Assembly (NCBI GenBank): GCA_017617935.1 | Contig: JAFZVF010000032.1 | Span: 1-44,381 of the forward strand | Direction of reading: 5' to 3' | Origin: Clostridiales bacterium | Lineage (GTDB): Bacteria; Bacillota; Clostridia; Saccharofermentanales; Saccharofermentanaceae | Length of the DNA stretch: 44,381 nucleotides | In this document: one piece after another, positions 32,636 through 40,422 of the stretch | Position numbering within the stretch: the stretch's first letter is position 1 | Layout of the letters: each line of letters starts with the position of its first letter | Program-made: the position numbers and the translations under genes | The notes under the pieces: model-generated | The model's input: the letters and a program-made list of their open reading frames with translations, nothing else | Database searches by the model: none | Told to the model about the DNA's origin: nothing

Positions 32636-33298
32636 ATGCCTTTAGGAGTTGCCATTTCAGAAAGCGAAGTAAGACGATACATGGGTTTCAGGGGGCCGGT
32701 CGATCCGTCCACGGAGACCGATGCCATGATCGCCAAAGCGATTAAAAATCTTGAGAAGGACTGCAACCCAAAATACGTATCAAAGGCTTTCTCCGTAACG
32801 GTCGATGGCTTTTCGGTCAAGTTCGCCGACGTAACGGTAGAAAGCAGGGCTCTTGCAAGAAACCTCGCCGGATGCACGGAATGCGTCCTTTTCGCGGCAA
32901 CCGCGGGACCTTCCTGCGACATGCTCGTAAAGCGCGCCGCCGTTACTTCTTCCGCTTACGCATCCTGCTGTCAGGCAGCAGGGGCCGCCGCGATCGAAGC
33001 TTACTGCGACCTCATCAACGACAAGATAAAAGACGAATACGAAGCAAAAGGCCTTTACGCCCGTCCGAGGTTTTCGCCCGGCTACGGAGACCTTTCGCTG
33101 TCCCACCAAAAAGACTGGTTCAGGCTTCTGGACGTAACCAAGATCACAGGAATCGAGCTCACCGATTCTCTTCTCATGGTACCGACCAAATCGGTCACCG
33201 CGATAATCGGACTCTCACCCAACAAGCTCCCCTGCGTCAAACAGGGCTGCGAAGCCTGCACGATGTCTCAGACCTGCGCTTTTTCAAGAAAGGAATAG
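32636..33298 (+). CDS. Stand-alone methionine synthase reactivation domain protein
   Basis: A 220 aa protein matching the AdoMet-binding activation domain of MetH (PF02965), encoded separately. It would bind S-adenosylmethionine for reductive methylation of oxidised cob(II)alamin. The key motif is RPRFSPGYGDLSLSHQ, equivalent to the AdoMet-binding RxSxGY motif, followed by the ITGIELTDSLLMVPTKSV block. The C-terminus has a Cys cluster (CVKQGCEACTMSQTC) that may bind a metal or Fe-S centre and could receive electrons (inference). AGAGG lies six bases before the ATG. The neighbouring metH product lacks this domain, so the two proteins should work as one enzyme. Confidence 0.88.
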   Translation: MPLGVAISESEVRRYMGFRGPVDPSTETDAMIAKAIKNLEKDCNPKYVSKAFSVTVDGFSVKFADVTVESRALARNLAGCTECVLFAATAGPSCDMLVKRAAVTSSAYASCCQAAGAAAIEAYCDLINDKIKDEYEAKGLYARPRFSPGYGDLSLSHQKDWFRLLDVTKITGIELTDSLLMVPTKSVTAIIGLSPNKLPCVKQGCEACTMSQTCAFSRKE

Positions 33299-33301
33299 AC
33301 C

Positions 33302-35722
33302 ATGGGTTTAAGAGAAAGACTTGGCAAGGAATGGCTTTTCTGCGACGGCGGAACAGGAACCATACTTCAGGAAATGGGCCTTAAGGGAGGCGAGCTTCCC
33401 GAAACTTGGAACCTTACGCGTCCCGATGACATCAAATCCGTCGCCAGCGCATATTTTAACGCTGGCTGCAACATCGTAAACACCAACACTTTCGGAGCGA
33501 ATTCCTTCAAGTACGACAACGTCGCGGAAGTCGTCTCCGCCGCCGTAAGGATCTGCCGCGAGGCTCGCCACGAAGCAGGAAGGGACGATGATGCCTATGT
33601 GGCAATTGACATAGGCCCTACCGGAAAGCTCCTTGCCCCTATGGGCGACCTTCCGTTCAACGAAGCGGTAAAGGTCTTCTCGGAAGCGATAAAGGCAGGC
33701 GTTGAAGCAGGTGGCGACCTCGTCCTCATCGAGACGATGAGCGACTCATACGAAGCAAAAGCCGCCGTTATAGCGGCACACGAGACGTGTGACCTGCCGG
33801 TAATCGTAACAACAGTTTACGACGAGAGCGGAAAGCTCTTAACCGGCGGAAGCATAGAAGGCACGGTTGCAATGCTCGAAGGCCTCAAGGTCGACGCGAT
33901 TGGCGTTAACTGCGGATTCGGTCCTGACAAGATGATTCCCATTGTTGAACGCCTTACAAAATGCTGTTCTCTCCCTATAGTCGTCAATCCAAATGCAGGT
34001 CTGCCCAGAACGGAAGGAAACAAGACCGTATTCGACGTAGGACCTGAAGAATTCAGCACGATAATGAAGGAAATCGCAGCAATAGGCGTTCACGTCATGG
34101 GCGGCTGCTGCGGCACCACGCCCGCTCACATGAAGGCACTAATAAGAGAGGTATCTCCCCTGCCCTTCAGGGCTCCCATCAAAAAGCACGGCACCTATGT
34201 AACTAGCTTTTCCGAATGCGTTGAGATCGGCCCTAAGCCGGTCATCATCGGCGAGAGGATCAACCCTACGGGCAAAAAGAGATTCAAGCAGGCACTGCGC
34301 GAAAATGACACGGATTACATTCTTACCGAAGGCTTAAAGCAGGAAGAGGCCGGAGCGCACATCCTCGACATCAACGTCGGCCTCCCCGAGATCGATGAGC
34401 CCGCCATGATGGAAAACATCGTTTATAAGCTACAGTCCGTCACGACGCTCCCTTTGCAGCTCGATTCAACTGACACAGAAGCGCTTGAACGCGGCATGCG
34501 AATCTACAACGGGAAGCCCATGATCAACTCCGTAAACGGCAAGCGTGAAACCATCGAGGCCGTTATGCCGCTCGTGGCAAAATACGGCGGCGTCCTGGTA
34601 GGCTTGCCATTGGACGAGGACGGTATTCCTGAGACTTCCGACGGAAGGATAAGAGTCGCAAAGAAGATCTATGAAGCCGCTGACGAATACGGCATTCCAA
34701 GAGACGACATCGTCATAGACGGACTTGCCATGACGATTTCTTCGGATTCTTCTTCCGCCATCACGACGCTCGATACCGTCAGAAGGATAAGAGACGAATT
34801 CGGCGGGCATTCGATCTTGGGCGTTTCGAACATCTCCTTCGGTCTTCCCGCGAGAGAGCTCATCAACTCGCATTTCCTTACGATGGCAATGCAAAACGGC
34901 CTGTCGTGCGCGATCATCAACCCGAACAACGACCACATGATGGCATCCTACAGAGCCTTCTGCGCGCTCATGGACAAGGATCCGCAGTGCCTCGGCTTCA
35001 TTGGCGCATATGCTGAATACAAATCTGACGGGACTTTCGGCGGAGCCTCTTCAGGAGCAGCCGGCGGCAATGCCGCTTCTTCGACAGGCGGAGCAAAGCT
35101 GTCGCTCGCGGAAGCAATAGAGCGTGGCGTTACGGGACGCGCGGCGGAGGCAATGCAGGAAGGCATCGCGGAAGGCCATGAGCCTCTTGAACTTATCAAT
35201 GCGGAACTGATCCCGGCATTGGACAAGGTCGGAAAAGGCTTTGAAAAAGGCACCATTTTCCTTCCCCAGCTACTTATGAGCGCTGACGCCGCAAAAGCCG
35301 CATTCGAAGTCGTCAAGAAGGCAATGGAGGGCAAGCCCCGCCAGGTCAAGGGCAAGGTAATCCTCGCGACCGTCAAGGGCGACATTCACGACATCGGCAA
35401 GAACATCGTAAAGGTCATGCTCGAAAACTATGGTTACGACGTAATTGACCTCGGCAAGGACGTGCCTCCTGAGACCATTGTCGAAGCTGCAATTAAAGAC
35501 AATGTAAAGGTAGTCGGCCTTTCCGCCCTGATGACCACCACGGTCGTATCAATGGAAGAGACGATCAAGCTTCTCCGCGTAAAAAAGCCTGACACGAAGG
35601 TAGTCGTGGGCGGCGCCGTCATGACGCAGGAATACGCCGACCAGATAGGCGCGGACGCTTATTCAAAAGACGCGATGCAAACCGTCAGGTACTGCGATGA
35701 AGTATTTGGAGTTCAATCATGA
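33302..35722 (+). CDS. metH: Cobalamin-dependent methionine synthase lacking the activation domain
   Basis: Transfers methyl from 5-methyl-THF to homocysteine through cobalamin, in the cytoplasm. The 806 aa protein has a homocysteine-binding domain with zinc ligands in GVNCG (Cys204) and GGCCG (Cys269/270). A pterin-binding domain (about 310-570, with GERINPTGKK and DINVGLPEID) and a Gly/Ala/Ser-rich linker near residue 580-600 follow. The cobalamin cap and binding domain has the DxHxxG motif, His696 being the lower axial ligand. The fourth, AdoMet-binding domain of E. coli MetH is absent and is encoded just upstream. AAGGAA precedes the ATG, three bases after the preceding stop. The 3' end overlaps the PAP2 gene by four bases (ATGA). 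Confidence 0.95.
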   Translation: MGLRERLGKEWLFCDGGTGTILQEMGLKGGELPETWNLTRPDDIKSVASAYFNAGCNIVNTNTFGANSFKYDNVAEVVSAAVRICREARHEAGRDDDAYVAIDIGPTGKLLAPMGDLPFNEAVKVFSEAIKAGVEAGGDLVLIETMSDSYEAKAAVIAAHETCDLPVIVTTVYDESGKLLTGGSIEGTVAMLEGLKVDAIGVNCGFGPDKMIPIVERLTKCCSLPIVVNPNAGLPRTEGNKTVFDVGPEEFSTIMKEIAAIGVHVMGGCCGTTPAHMKALIREVSPLPFRAPIKKHGTYVTSFSECVEIGPKPVIIGERINPTGKKRFKQALRENDTDYILTEGLKQEEAGAHILDINVGLPEIDEPAMMENIVYKLQSVTTLPLQLDSTDTEALERGMRIYNGKPMINSVNGKRETIEAVMPLVAKYGGVLVGLPLDEDGIPETSDGRIRVAKKIYEAADEYGIPRDDIVIDGLAMTISSDSSSAITTLDTVRRIRDEFGGHSILGVSNISFGLPARELINSHFLTMAMQNGLSCAIINPNNDHMMASYRAFCALMDKDPQCLGFIGAYAEYKSDGTFGGASSGAAGGNAASSTGGAKLSLAEAIERGVTGRAAEAMQEGIAEGHEPLELINAELIPALDKVGKGFEKGTIFLPQLLMSADAAKAAFEVVKKAMEGKPRQVKGKVILATVKGDIHDIGKNIVKVMLENYGYDVIDLGKDVPPETIVEAAIKDNVKVVGLSALMTTTVVSMEETIKLLRVKKPDTKVVVGGAVMTQEYADQIGADAYSKDAMQTVRYCDEVFGVQS

Positions 35723-36630
35723 ATGAGAAGGAATTGAAGTTTAACAAGACGGCAGGCGTCGTCAGCATAGTAATGGCATGCATTTTTGCCGTGACTTTCA
35801 TAACCGGAACTTTTTTAGACGTCAAGATCGCGCCCGTCTTGTTTTCTGACAAGAACATGGCCGCCCTTATTGTATCGACAGTTGGCATCTACATCTTCTG
35901 CGCGTTTTACGCCTTCTTTTTCGGTGCTCTGTTAAGCCAGGCCATAAACCTTCCAAAAGATCATCCGAAGCGCACCGGATACGTAATTACCGTTACCGTT
36001 TTGGGTTTGATCGCGCTTCTCATCTGCGGCGGTTCAGTCTTGGACGTTAACAATCTGGGCGGAATCTTCCCTATAGTCCACAGGGACGTTCCTCAGATGA
36101 TAATAATGCTGTTGGTCGGCATGATCCCCGTTTCAGTGATCGGTTACGCCGCATGCAGGAAAAGAACGGATTCACTGCTCGCAAAAAGGCTCATACTCAT
36201 CATTTCGGCAATGACCGTCTCATTCCTTCTCTATGAGCTCGTCAAGGTCGGTCTTCCGCGTCCGAGATACCGTCTTATTGCAAGAGGTTACGAAGGCATC
36301 GGTTTTCACAAATGGTATGACCCGATAAGGAACAAGGCTGAATTGATAGCCAAATACGGCATCAACAAAGACGACTTCAAATCGTTCCCCAGCGGCCACA
36401 CTTCAAACAGCATAATGAACCTTACCCTCTTCCCCGCACTGGGACTCATCTATCCGAAACTCAAAGAAAAGTCCATGTTCATGCTGGTTCTGGGCATCTG
36501 TGTGGGTATCACCGTTCTTCTCTCGAGAATGGTCCTTGGAGCCCACTTCCTGAGCGACGTCTCATGCGGCGGCTTCACGGCCTCCGTCGTGTCTGCAGTA
36601 TATTACAGGGTATATGACAAGATCCGCTGA
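35719..36630 (+). CDS. PAP2-family membrane phosphatase
   Basis: A 303 aa integral membrane phosphatase candidate. The three PAP2 motifs are KVGLPRPRYR (motif 1), PSGHT (motif 2, with the catalytic-region His) and SRMVLGAHFLSDV (motif 3, with the nucleophilic His). They are embedded in about seven helices, with motif 1 after helix 5. Such enzymes remove phosphate from undecaprenyl pyrophosphate or phosphatidic acid outside the membrane; the substrate is unknown here. An insertion of about 40 residues between motifs 1 and 2 (GFHKWYDPIRNKAELI) is notable. Its ATG overlaps the metH stop by four bases, so it is translationally coupled to methionine genes without an obvious metabolic link. Confidence 0.88.
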   Translation: MNEKELKFNKTAGVVSIVMACIFAVTFITGTFLDVKIAPVLFSDKNMAALIVSTVGIYIFCAFYAFFFGALLSQAINLPKDHPKRTGYVITVTVLGLIALLICGGSVLDVNNLGGIFPIVHRDVPQMIIMLLVGMIPVSVIGYAACRKRTDSLLAKRLILIISAMTVSFLLYELVKVGLPRPRYRLIARGYEGIGFHKWYDPIRNKAELIAKYGINKDDFKSFPSGHTSNSIMNLTLFPALGLIYPKLKEKSMFMLVLGICVGITVLLSRMVLGAHFLSDVSCGGFTASVVSAVYYRVYDKIR

Positions 36631-36642
36631 TCTCAGCTGATC
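36621..36642. repeat. Palindrome at the convergent stop codons of PAP2 and copA
   Basis: Arms GATC-C-GCTGA and TCAGC-T-GATC flank a two-base centre, giving a nearly perfect 22-base dyad that includes the PAP2 stop codon and extends past the copA stop. It has no U-tract on either side, so a terminator role is uncertain. Confidence 0.4.
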
Positions 36643-39119
36643 GAAATGACTTTATAGTCCTTGTCTTCAACGGCCTTCTTAAGGACTTCGTCAGAAACGT
36701 CACTGGAAATGGTTACGACTGCCGTTCCTTCCTTATGGGAGACTTCTGCCGTTTCAACGCCTTCGACCGCCTCAAGAGCCTTCTTTACAGAAGCCTCGCA
36801 GTGTCCGCACATCATGCCTTCGATCTTCATCGTCTTTGTCATTTCCTTATCCTCCGCAACGTCATTTGATTTATATTTTACCGCTCTGTCATGACTTGAG
36901 TCATATGGTTTTACGAGATTGAGCCTCAATGCGTTCATGCATACCGTAAAGCTCGAAATGCTCATGGCCGCGGCCCCGAACACGGGAGACATGTTGATTC
37001 CAAAAGCCGAATAAGCGCCTGCAGCGACAGGTATCAGCAGGATGTTGTAGAAGAACGCCCAGAAGAGGTTCTCGTGAATGTTGCTGACGGTCTTTCTCGA
37101 AATCCTTACCGCGGCGGCGGCATCCTTCAGCGTTGCCTTCATGAGCACGACGTCTGACGCGTCGACCGCTATGTCGGTTCCCGAACCGACCGAAATCCCA
37201 ATGTCAGCCCTGGTAAGCGCGGGAGCATCATTGATGCCGTCTCCGATCATCATGACCTTTCCCTGCTTTTGAAGCTTTCTGACGACCTGTTCCTTGCCGT
37301 CGGGAAGCACTCCTGCGATGACCTCGTCAACACCCGCCCTTCTGCCGATCGCGTTAGCCGTACGCTCGTTGTCGCCCGTAAGCATAATGACCTTCAGACC
37401 AAGGTTCTTAAGTTCTTTGACGGCTTCAGGGGAATCATCCCTCAAAGGATCCGCTGCGGCCAGCATGCCGAGATAACCGTCTTCAGAGGCAAAGAACATG
37501 GGAGTTTTACCGTCTTCTTCAACTTTGCGCACGGCTATTTCAAGATCTTCTGTGAGCTTTCCGCCCGTCAATCCGCTGTTTCCTCCGAGATAAGTCTTTC
37601 CGTTTATCTTTCCGGTAACTCCCCTTCCCGCGGTAGCCTTGAACTCTTCAACGGGCAGGCTGCTGATTCCCTTTGATCTGCAGTAATCGGCGCAGGCCCT
37701 GCCCAAAGGGTGCTCGCTTCCCTGCTCCAATGCACAAACGATCTTCAAAAACTCTTCTTCGGTAACGTCTTTCGCAGTTACGACGTCAGTAATCTCAGGC
37801 GTTCCCGTCGTAAGCGTTCCCGTCTTATCGATGACGGCAATATTCATTTTTCCAGTCTCTTCAAGAGAAGAAGCCGACTTGAAAAGGATGCCGTTCTTCG
37901 CGGCAACTCCGCTTCCGACCATTATGGCTACGGGAGTCGCAAGACCCAATGCGCAAGGGCAGCTGACCACCAAAACGGTGATTGCTCTCGTAAGCGCCGT
38001 TGGTAATTCCGCTTCGAGCAAAATCCAGATCAAAAAGACGATGACGGCGATGATGATGACTGCTGTAACGAATACGCCGGAAACCTTGTCCGCGATCCTT
38101 GCAATTGGCGCCTTTGAAGAAGCCGCATCGCTTACCAGTCTGATTATCTGGGAAAGAGTCGTATCCTCACCGATCTTTTCCGCCCTGCACTTGATGAATC
38201 CCGACCTGTTGATCGTGGCGGCAGAGACCATGTCGCCTTCAGCCTTGTCAACGGGCACCGATTCGCCCGTCAATGCGGATTCGTCAACTGCCGCCATTCC
38301 CTCGATTATCATGCCGTCGACAGGGATCGATCCGCCCGGCCTTACCGTGAAAACGTCGCCAACTTTTACCTCGTCTATCCCAACAGTGACCTCCTCGCCG
38401 TCCTTAACGATGACCGCAGTCTTTGAAGCAAGCTTCATAAGACCTTTGAGGGCGTCCGTCGTACGGCCTTTCGAGATCGATTCGAGGAGCTTTCCTATGG
38501 TTATCAATGTGACTATCATGGCAGCGGATTCGAAATACAGGCTTTCATGATGCGCTACGCCCGTCGCCATGCCTATCAGGACGTAAACGCTGTATAAAAA
38601 CGACACGCCTGAACCCATTGCCACAAGCGCATCCATGTTAGGAGCAAGATGGACTAAAGACTTAATGCCGCTCGTAAAGAACTTGCCGTTGATGATCATG
38701 ACGATCACCGCCAACACCATCTCGACAATTCCCAATGCGACCATGTTCGTGCCTATCCCGAAAGGCGCGGGCCAACCCAACATCATGACGCCCATTGAAA
38801 AATACATGAGGATCAAAAGGAAGATTACGGACAGGATGAGACGCTTTTTAAGTACCGGAGTGGTCTTGTCCTTTAGGGATTCCTCTCCCGGAACGGAACC
38901 GGAACCACCGTCAGACACCGACGCACCGTAGCCAGCGTTTACAACCGCCTTAATGACGGCTTCGGATGAAGCGTTTCCGGTAACCTGCATGGAATTCGTA
39001 AGCAGCGAAACCTCGCAGGAAGACACCCCCTCAACCGAAGACACGGCTTTCTCAACGTGTGCCTGACACGCTGCGCAGCTCATTCCGGTGACGTTGTATT
39101 TTTTCTTTGTTTCCGACAT
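36633..39119 (-). CDS. copA: Copper(I)-translocating P1B-type ATPase with HMA domains at both ends
   Basis: An 828 aa Cu+ exporter of the cytoplasmic membrane. An N-terminal HMA domain (MSCAAC, Cys15 and Cys18) is followed by helices, actuator motif TGES, the ion-binding CPC in M6 (SCPCALGLATP), the phosphorylation site DKTGTLT, the SEHPLGRA motif that positions ATP, and GDGINDAPAL. M7 has FFYN and M8 MSISS, as expected for Cu+ (P1B-1) pumps. After a charged linker a second HMA domain (MMCGHC, Cys771 and Cys774) closes the protein, looking like a fused CopZ chaperone. The start is the ATG at 39117-39119; its ribosome binding site is weak. It converges on PAP2 with two bases between stops. Confidence 0.94.
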   Translation of the reverse strand: MSETKKKYNVTGMSCAACQAHVEKAVSSVEGVSSCEVSLLTNSMQVTGNASSEAVIKAVVNAGYGASVSDGGSGSVPGEESLKDKTTPVLKKRLILSVIFLLILMYFSMGVMMLGWPAPFGIGTNMVALGIVEMVLAVIVMIINGKFFTSGIKSLVHLAPNMDALVAMGSGVSFLYSVYVLIGMATGVAHHESLYFESAAMIVTLITIGKLLESISKGRTTDALKGLMKLASKTAVIVKDGEEVTVGIDEVKVGDVFTVRPGGSIPVDGMIIEGMAAVDESALTGESVPVDKAEGDMVSAATINRSGFIKCRAEKIGEDTTLSQIIRLVSDAASSKAPIARIADKVSGVFVTAVIIIAVIVFLIWILLEAELPTALTRAITVLVVSCPCALGLATPVAIMVGSGVAAKNGILFKSASSLEETGKMNIAVIDKTGTLTTGTPEITDVVTAKDVTEEEFLKIVCALEQGSEHPLGRACADYCRSKGISSLPVEEFKATAGRGVTGKINGKTYLGGNSGLTGGKLTEDLEIAVRKVEEDGKTPMFFASEDGYLGMLAAADPLRDDSPEAVKELKNLGLKVIMLTGDNERTANAIGRRAGVDEVIAGVLPDGKEQVVRKLQKQGKVMMIGDGINDAPALTRADIGISVGSGTDIAVDASDVVLMKATLKDAAAAVRISRKTVSNIHENLFWAFFYNILLIPVAAGAYSAFGINMSPVFGAAAMSISSFTVCMNALRLNLVKPYDSSHDRAVKYKSNDVAEDKEMTKTMKIEGMMCGHCEASVKKALEAVEGVETAEVSHKEGTAVVTISSDVSDEVLKKAVEDKDYKVISIS

Positions 39120-39134
39120 ATGTCCGTTTCCCCG

Positions 39135-39150
39135 GTTAGGATACCCTAAC
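39135..39150. promoter_or_regulatory. Perfect dyad overlapping the copA -10
   Basis: GTTAGG-ATAC-CCTAAC, a perfect 6-bp inverted repeat that covers the -10 of the copA promoter. Position suggests a repressor operator that would respond to copper. No csoR, copY or cueR gene is in the window. Confidence 0.6.
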
Positions 39151-39166
39151 TTACAGAACCCGTCAA
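39138..39166 (-). promoter_or_regulatory. Promoter of copA
   Basis: On the minus strand TTGACG (39161-39166), a 17-base spacer and TATCCT (39138-39143). The -10 is inside the dyad at 39135-39150. Confidence 0.6.
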
Positions 39167-39276
39167 TTTACCTTATGTTTGCACTTATCTTAATCTTCAA
39201 CTTTTGTTAACACAAATTTCCTTTATATTTTGTAAGATTAGAATATAGATTTCTCATATTGCAGGAGGATGCAAGT

Positions 39277-40395
39277 ATGGATAACAGCAATAACCCTGAA
39301 AAGTCAAACGTTACCGCGATTCCGGACCAGCCCGGCGAACAGAGGCCCGATCCTTCTCCGGATCCGCAGCCCGAGCAGTCTCTTGAACTTCAGTCCGAAG
39401 ACCAGATCGAACAGCAGACCAAAAGGGATCTGACCCAGATCACGGTCAAGGGCAAGACCATTAAGGTCTCCACGATGATCAAGTGGGCGGTCATCCTTCT
39501 TATCTATCTTTTCATCACAAATCCGGGACTGATCCCATTCCTTCCGGCTGAAGCCAAGGAAACGATAACGGCTGCCTGGAAGGACATTTTCGGCGACGTG
39601 GAGAAGGTCTCGAGTTCCTTCACACTTAAACCGGCAACCATTTTCCAGATCATCGCCATCATCCTCATGATGATCCTGGTTACTTCCATTTTCCGTTTCA
39701 TCGTCCAGCACATTCATCCCAAGACGAACAAGGGCAAATCCGCACTCTCGCTCCTCAATTCCGCGATCAGCTACATTACCGCGTTCGTCTGCTTCTTCTG
39801 GTGCCTTTCAGCATTTGGAATCAACCTCTCCACGATCCTTGCAAGCGTCGGAATCGTTGCATTGATCATCGGCTTTGGCGCCCAGAGCCTCGTAGAAGAC
39901 CTTGTTACAGGCATTTTCCTTGTATTTGAGGATCAGTTCAACGTCGGAGACATCATTGAAGTCGGCGGCTTCAGAGGCGTTGTTGACTCCATCGGTATCC
40001 GCACCACGGCCATCCGCGACATGGGCGGCAACGTTAAGATCATCAACAACTCAGATCTTAGAAACATCCTCAACCGTTCTACCGCTTTGAGCTTTGCCAC
40101 CACGGTCGTAAGCGTTTCATACAGCACTGATCTTGAAGCAGTTGAGCCTAAGATCAAGGAATACATTCCCACTCTTAAGGGAAAGTATCCCGACCTCTTC
40201 GTAGAAGAACCCGCATATCTCGGAGTTCAGGAATTAGGCGACAGCGGCGTTCTGCTCAAGTTCGGCGCAAGAGTCAACGAAAAGGACATCTACAAGGCCC
40301 CCCGCATCCTCAACCGCGAGATCAAGATCTTCTTCGACAAGAACGGCATCGAGATCCCGTTCCCTCAGGTCGTCGTACACAAGTCAGACAAGTGA
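39277..40395 (+). CDS. MscS-family mechanosensitive channel
   Basis: A 372 aa small-conductance mechanosensitive channel candidate that would release solutes on osmotic downshock. An unusual hydrophilic N-terminus of about 50 residues, rich in Pro, Glu and Gln (PDQPGEQRPDPSPDPQPEQ), precedes three helices. The pore helix contains SVGIVALIIGFGAQSLVEDLVTGIF, summarised by GFGAQSL and the Gly/Ala pattern of MscS TM3. The beta domain then has EDQFNVGDIIEVGGFRG, and a C-terminal alpha/beta domain ends the protein. The start is ATG at 39277, eight bases after AGGAGG; a TTG at 39259 lies before that site and is rejected. The next gene starts 27 bases downstream. Confidence 0.92.
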   Translation: MDNSNNPEKSNVTAIPDQPGEQRPDPSPDPQPEQSLELQSEDQIEQQTKRDLTQITVKGKTIKVSTMIKWAVILLIYLFITNPGLIPFLPAEAKETITAAWKDIFGDVEKVSSSFTLKPATIFQIIAIILMMILVTSIFRFIVQHIHPKTNKGKSALSLLNSAISYITAFVCFFWCLSAFGINLSTILASVGIVALIIGFGAQSLVEDLVTGIFLVFEDQFNVGDIIEVGGFRGVVDSIGIRTTAIRDMGGNVKIINNSDLRNILNRSTALSFATTVVSVSYSTDLEAVEPKIKEYIPTLKGKYPDLFVEEPAYLGVQELGDSGVLLKFGARVNEKDIYKAPRILNREIKIFFDKNGIEIPFPQVVVHKSDK

Positions 40396-40422
40396 TCGGC
40401 ATGAAATTGGAGATTGGTCATC

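Noticed and set aside
37831..38550. 239-residue frame on the plus strand
   Set aside because: Fully antisense to copA, with a Ser/Thr-rich composition typical of shadow frames.
39259..39276. TTG start of the MscS gene
   Set aside because: It lies upstream of the AGGAGG site; the ATG at 39277 has ideal spacing.
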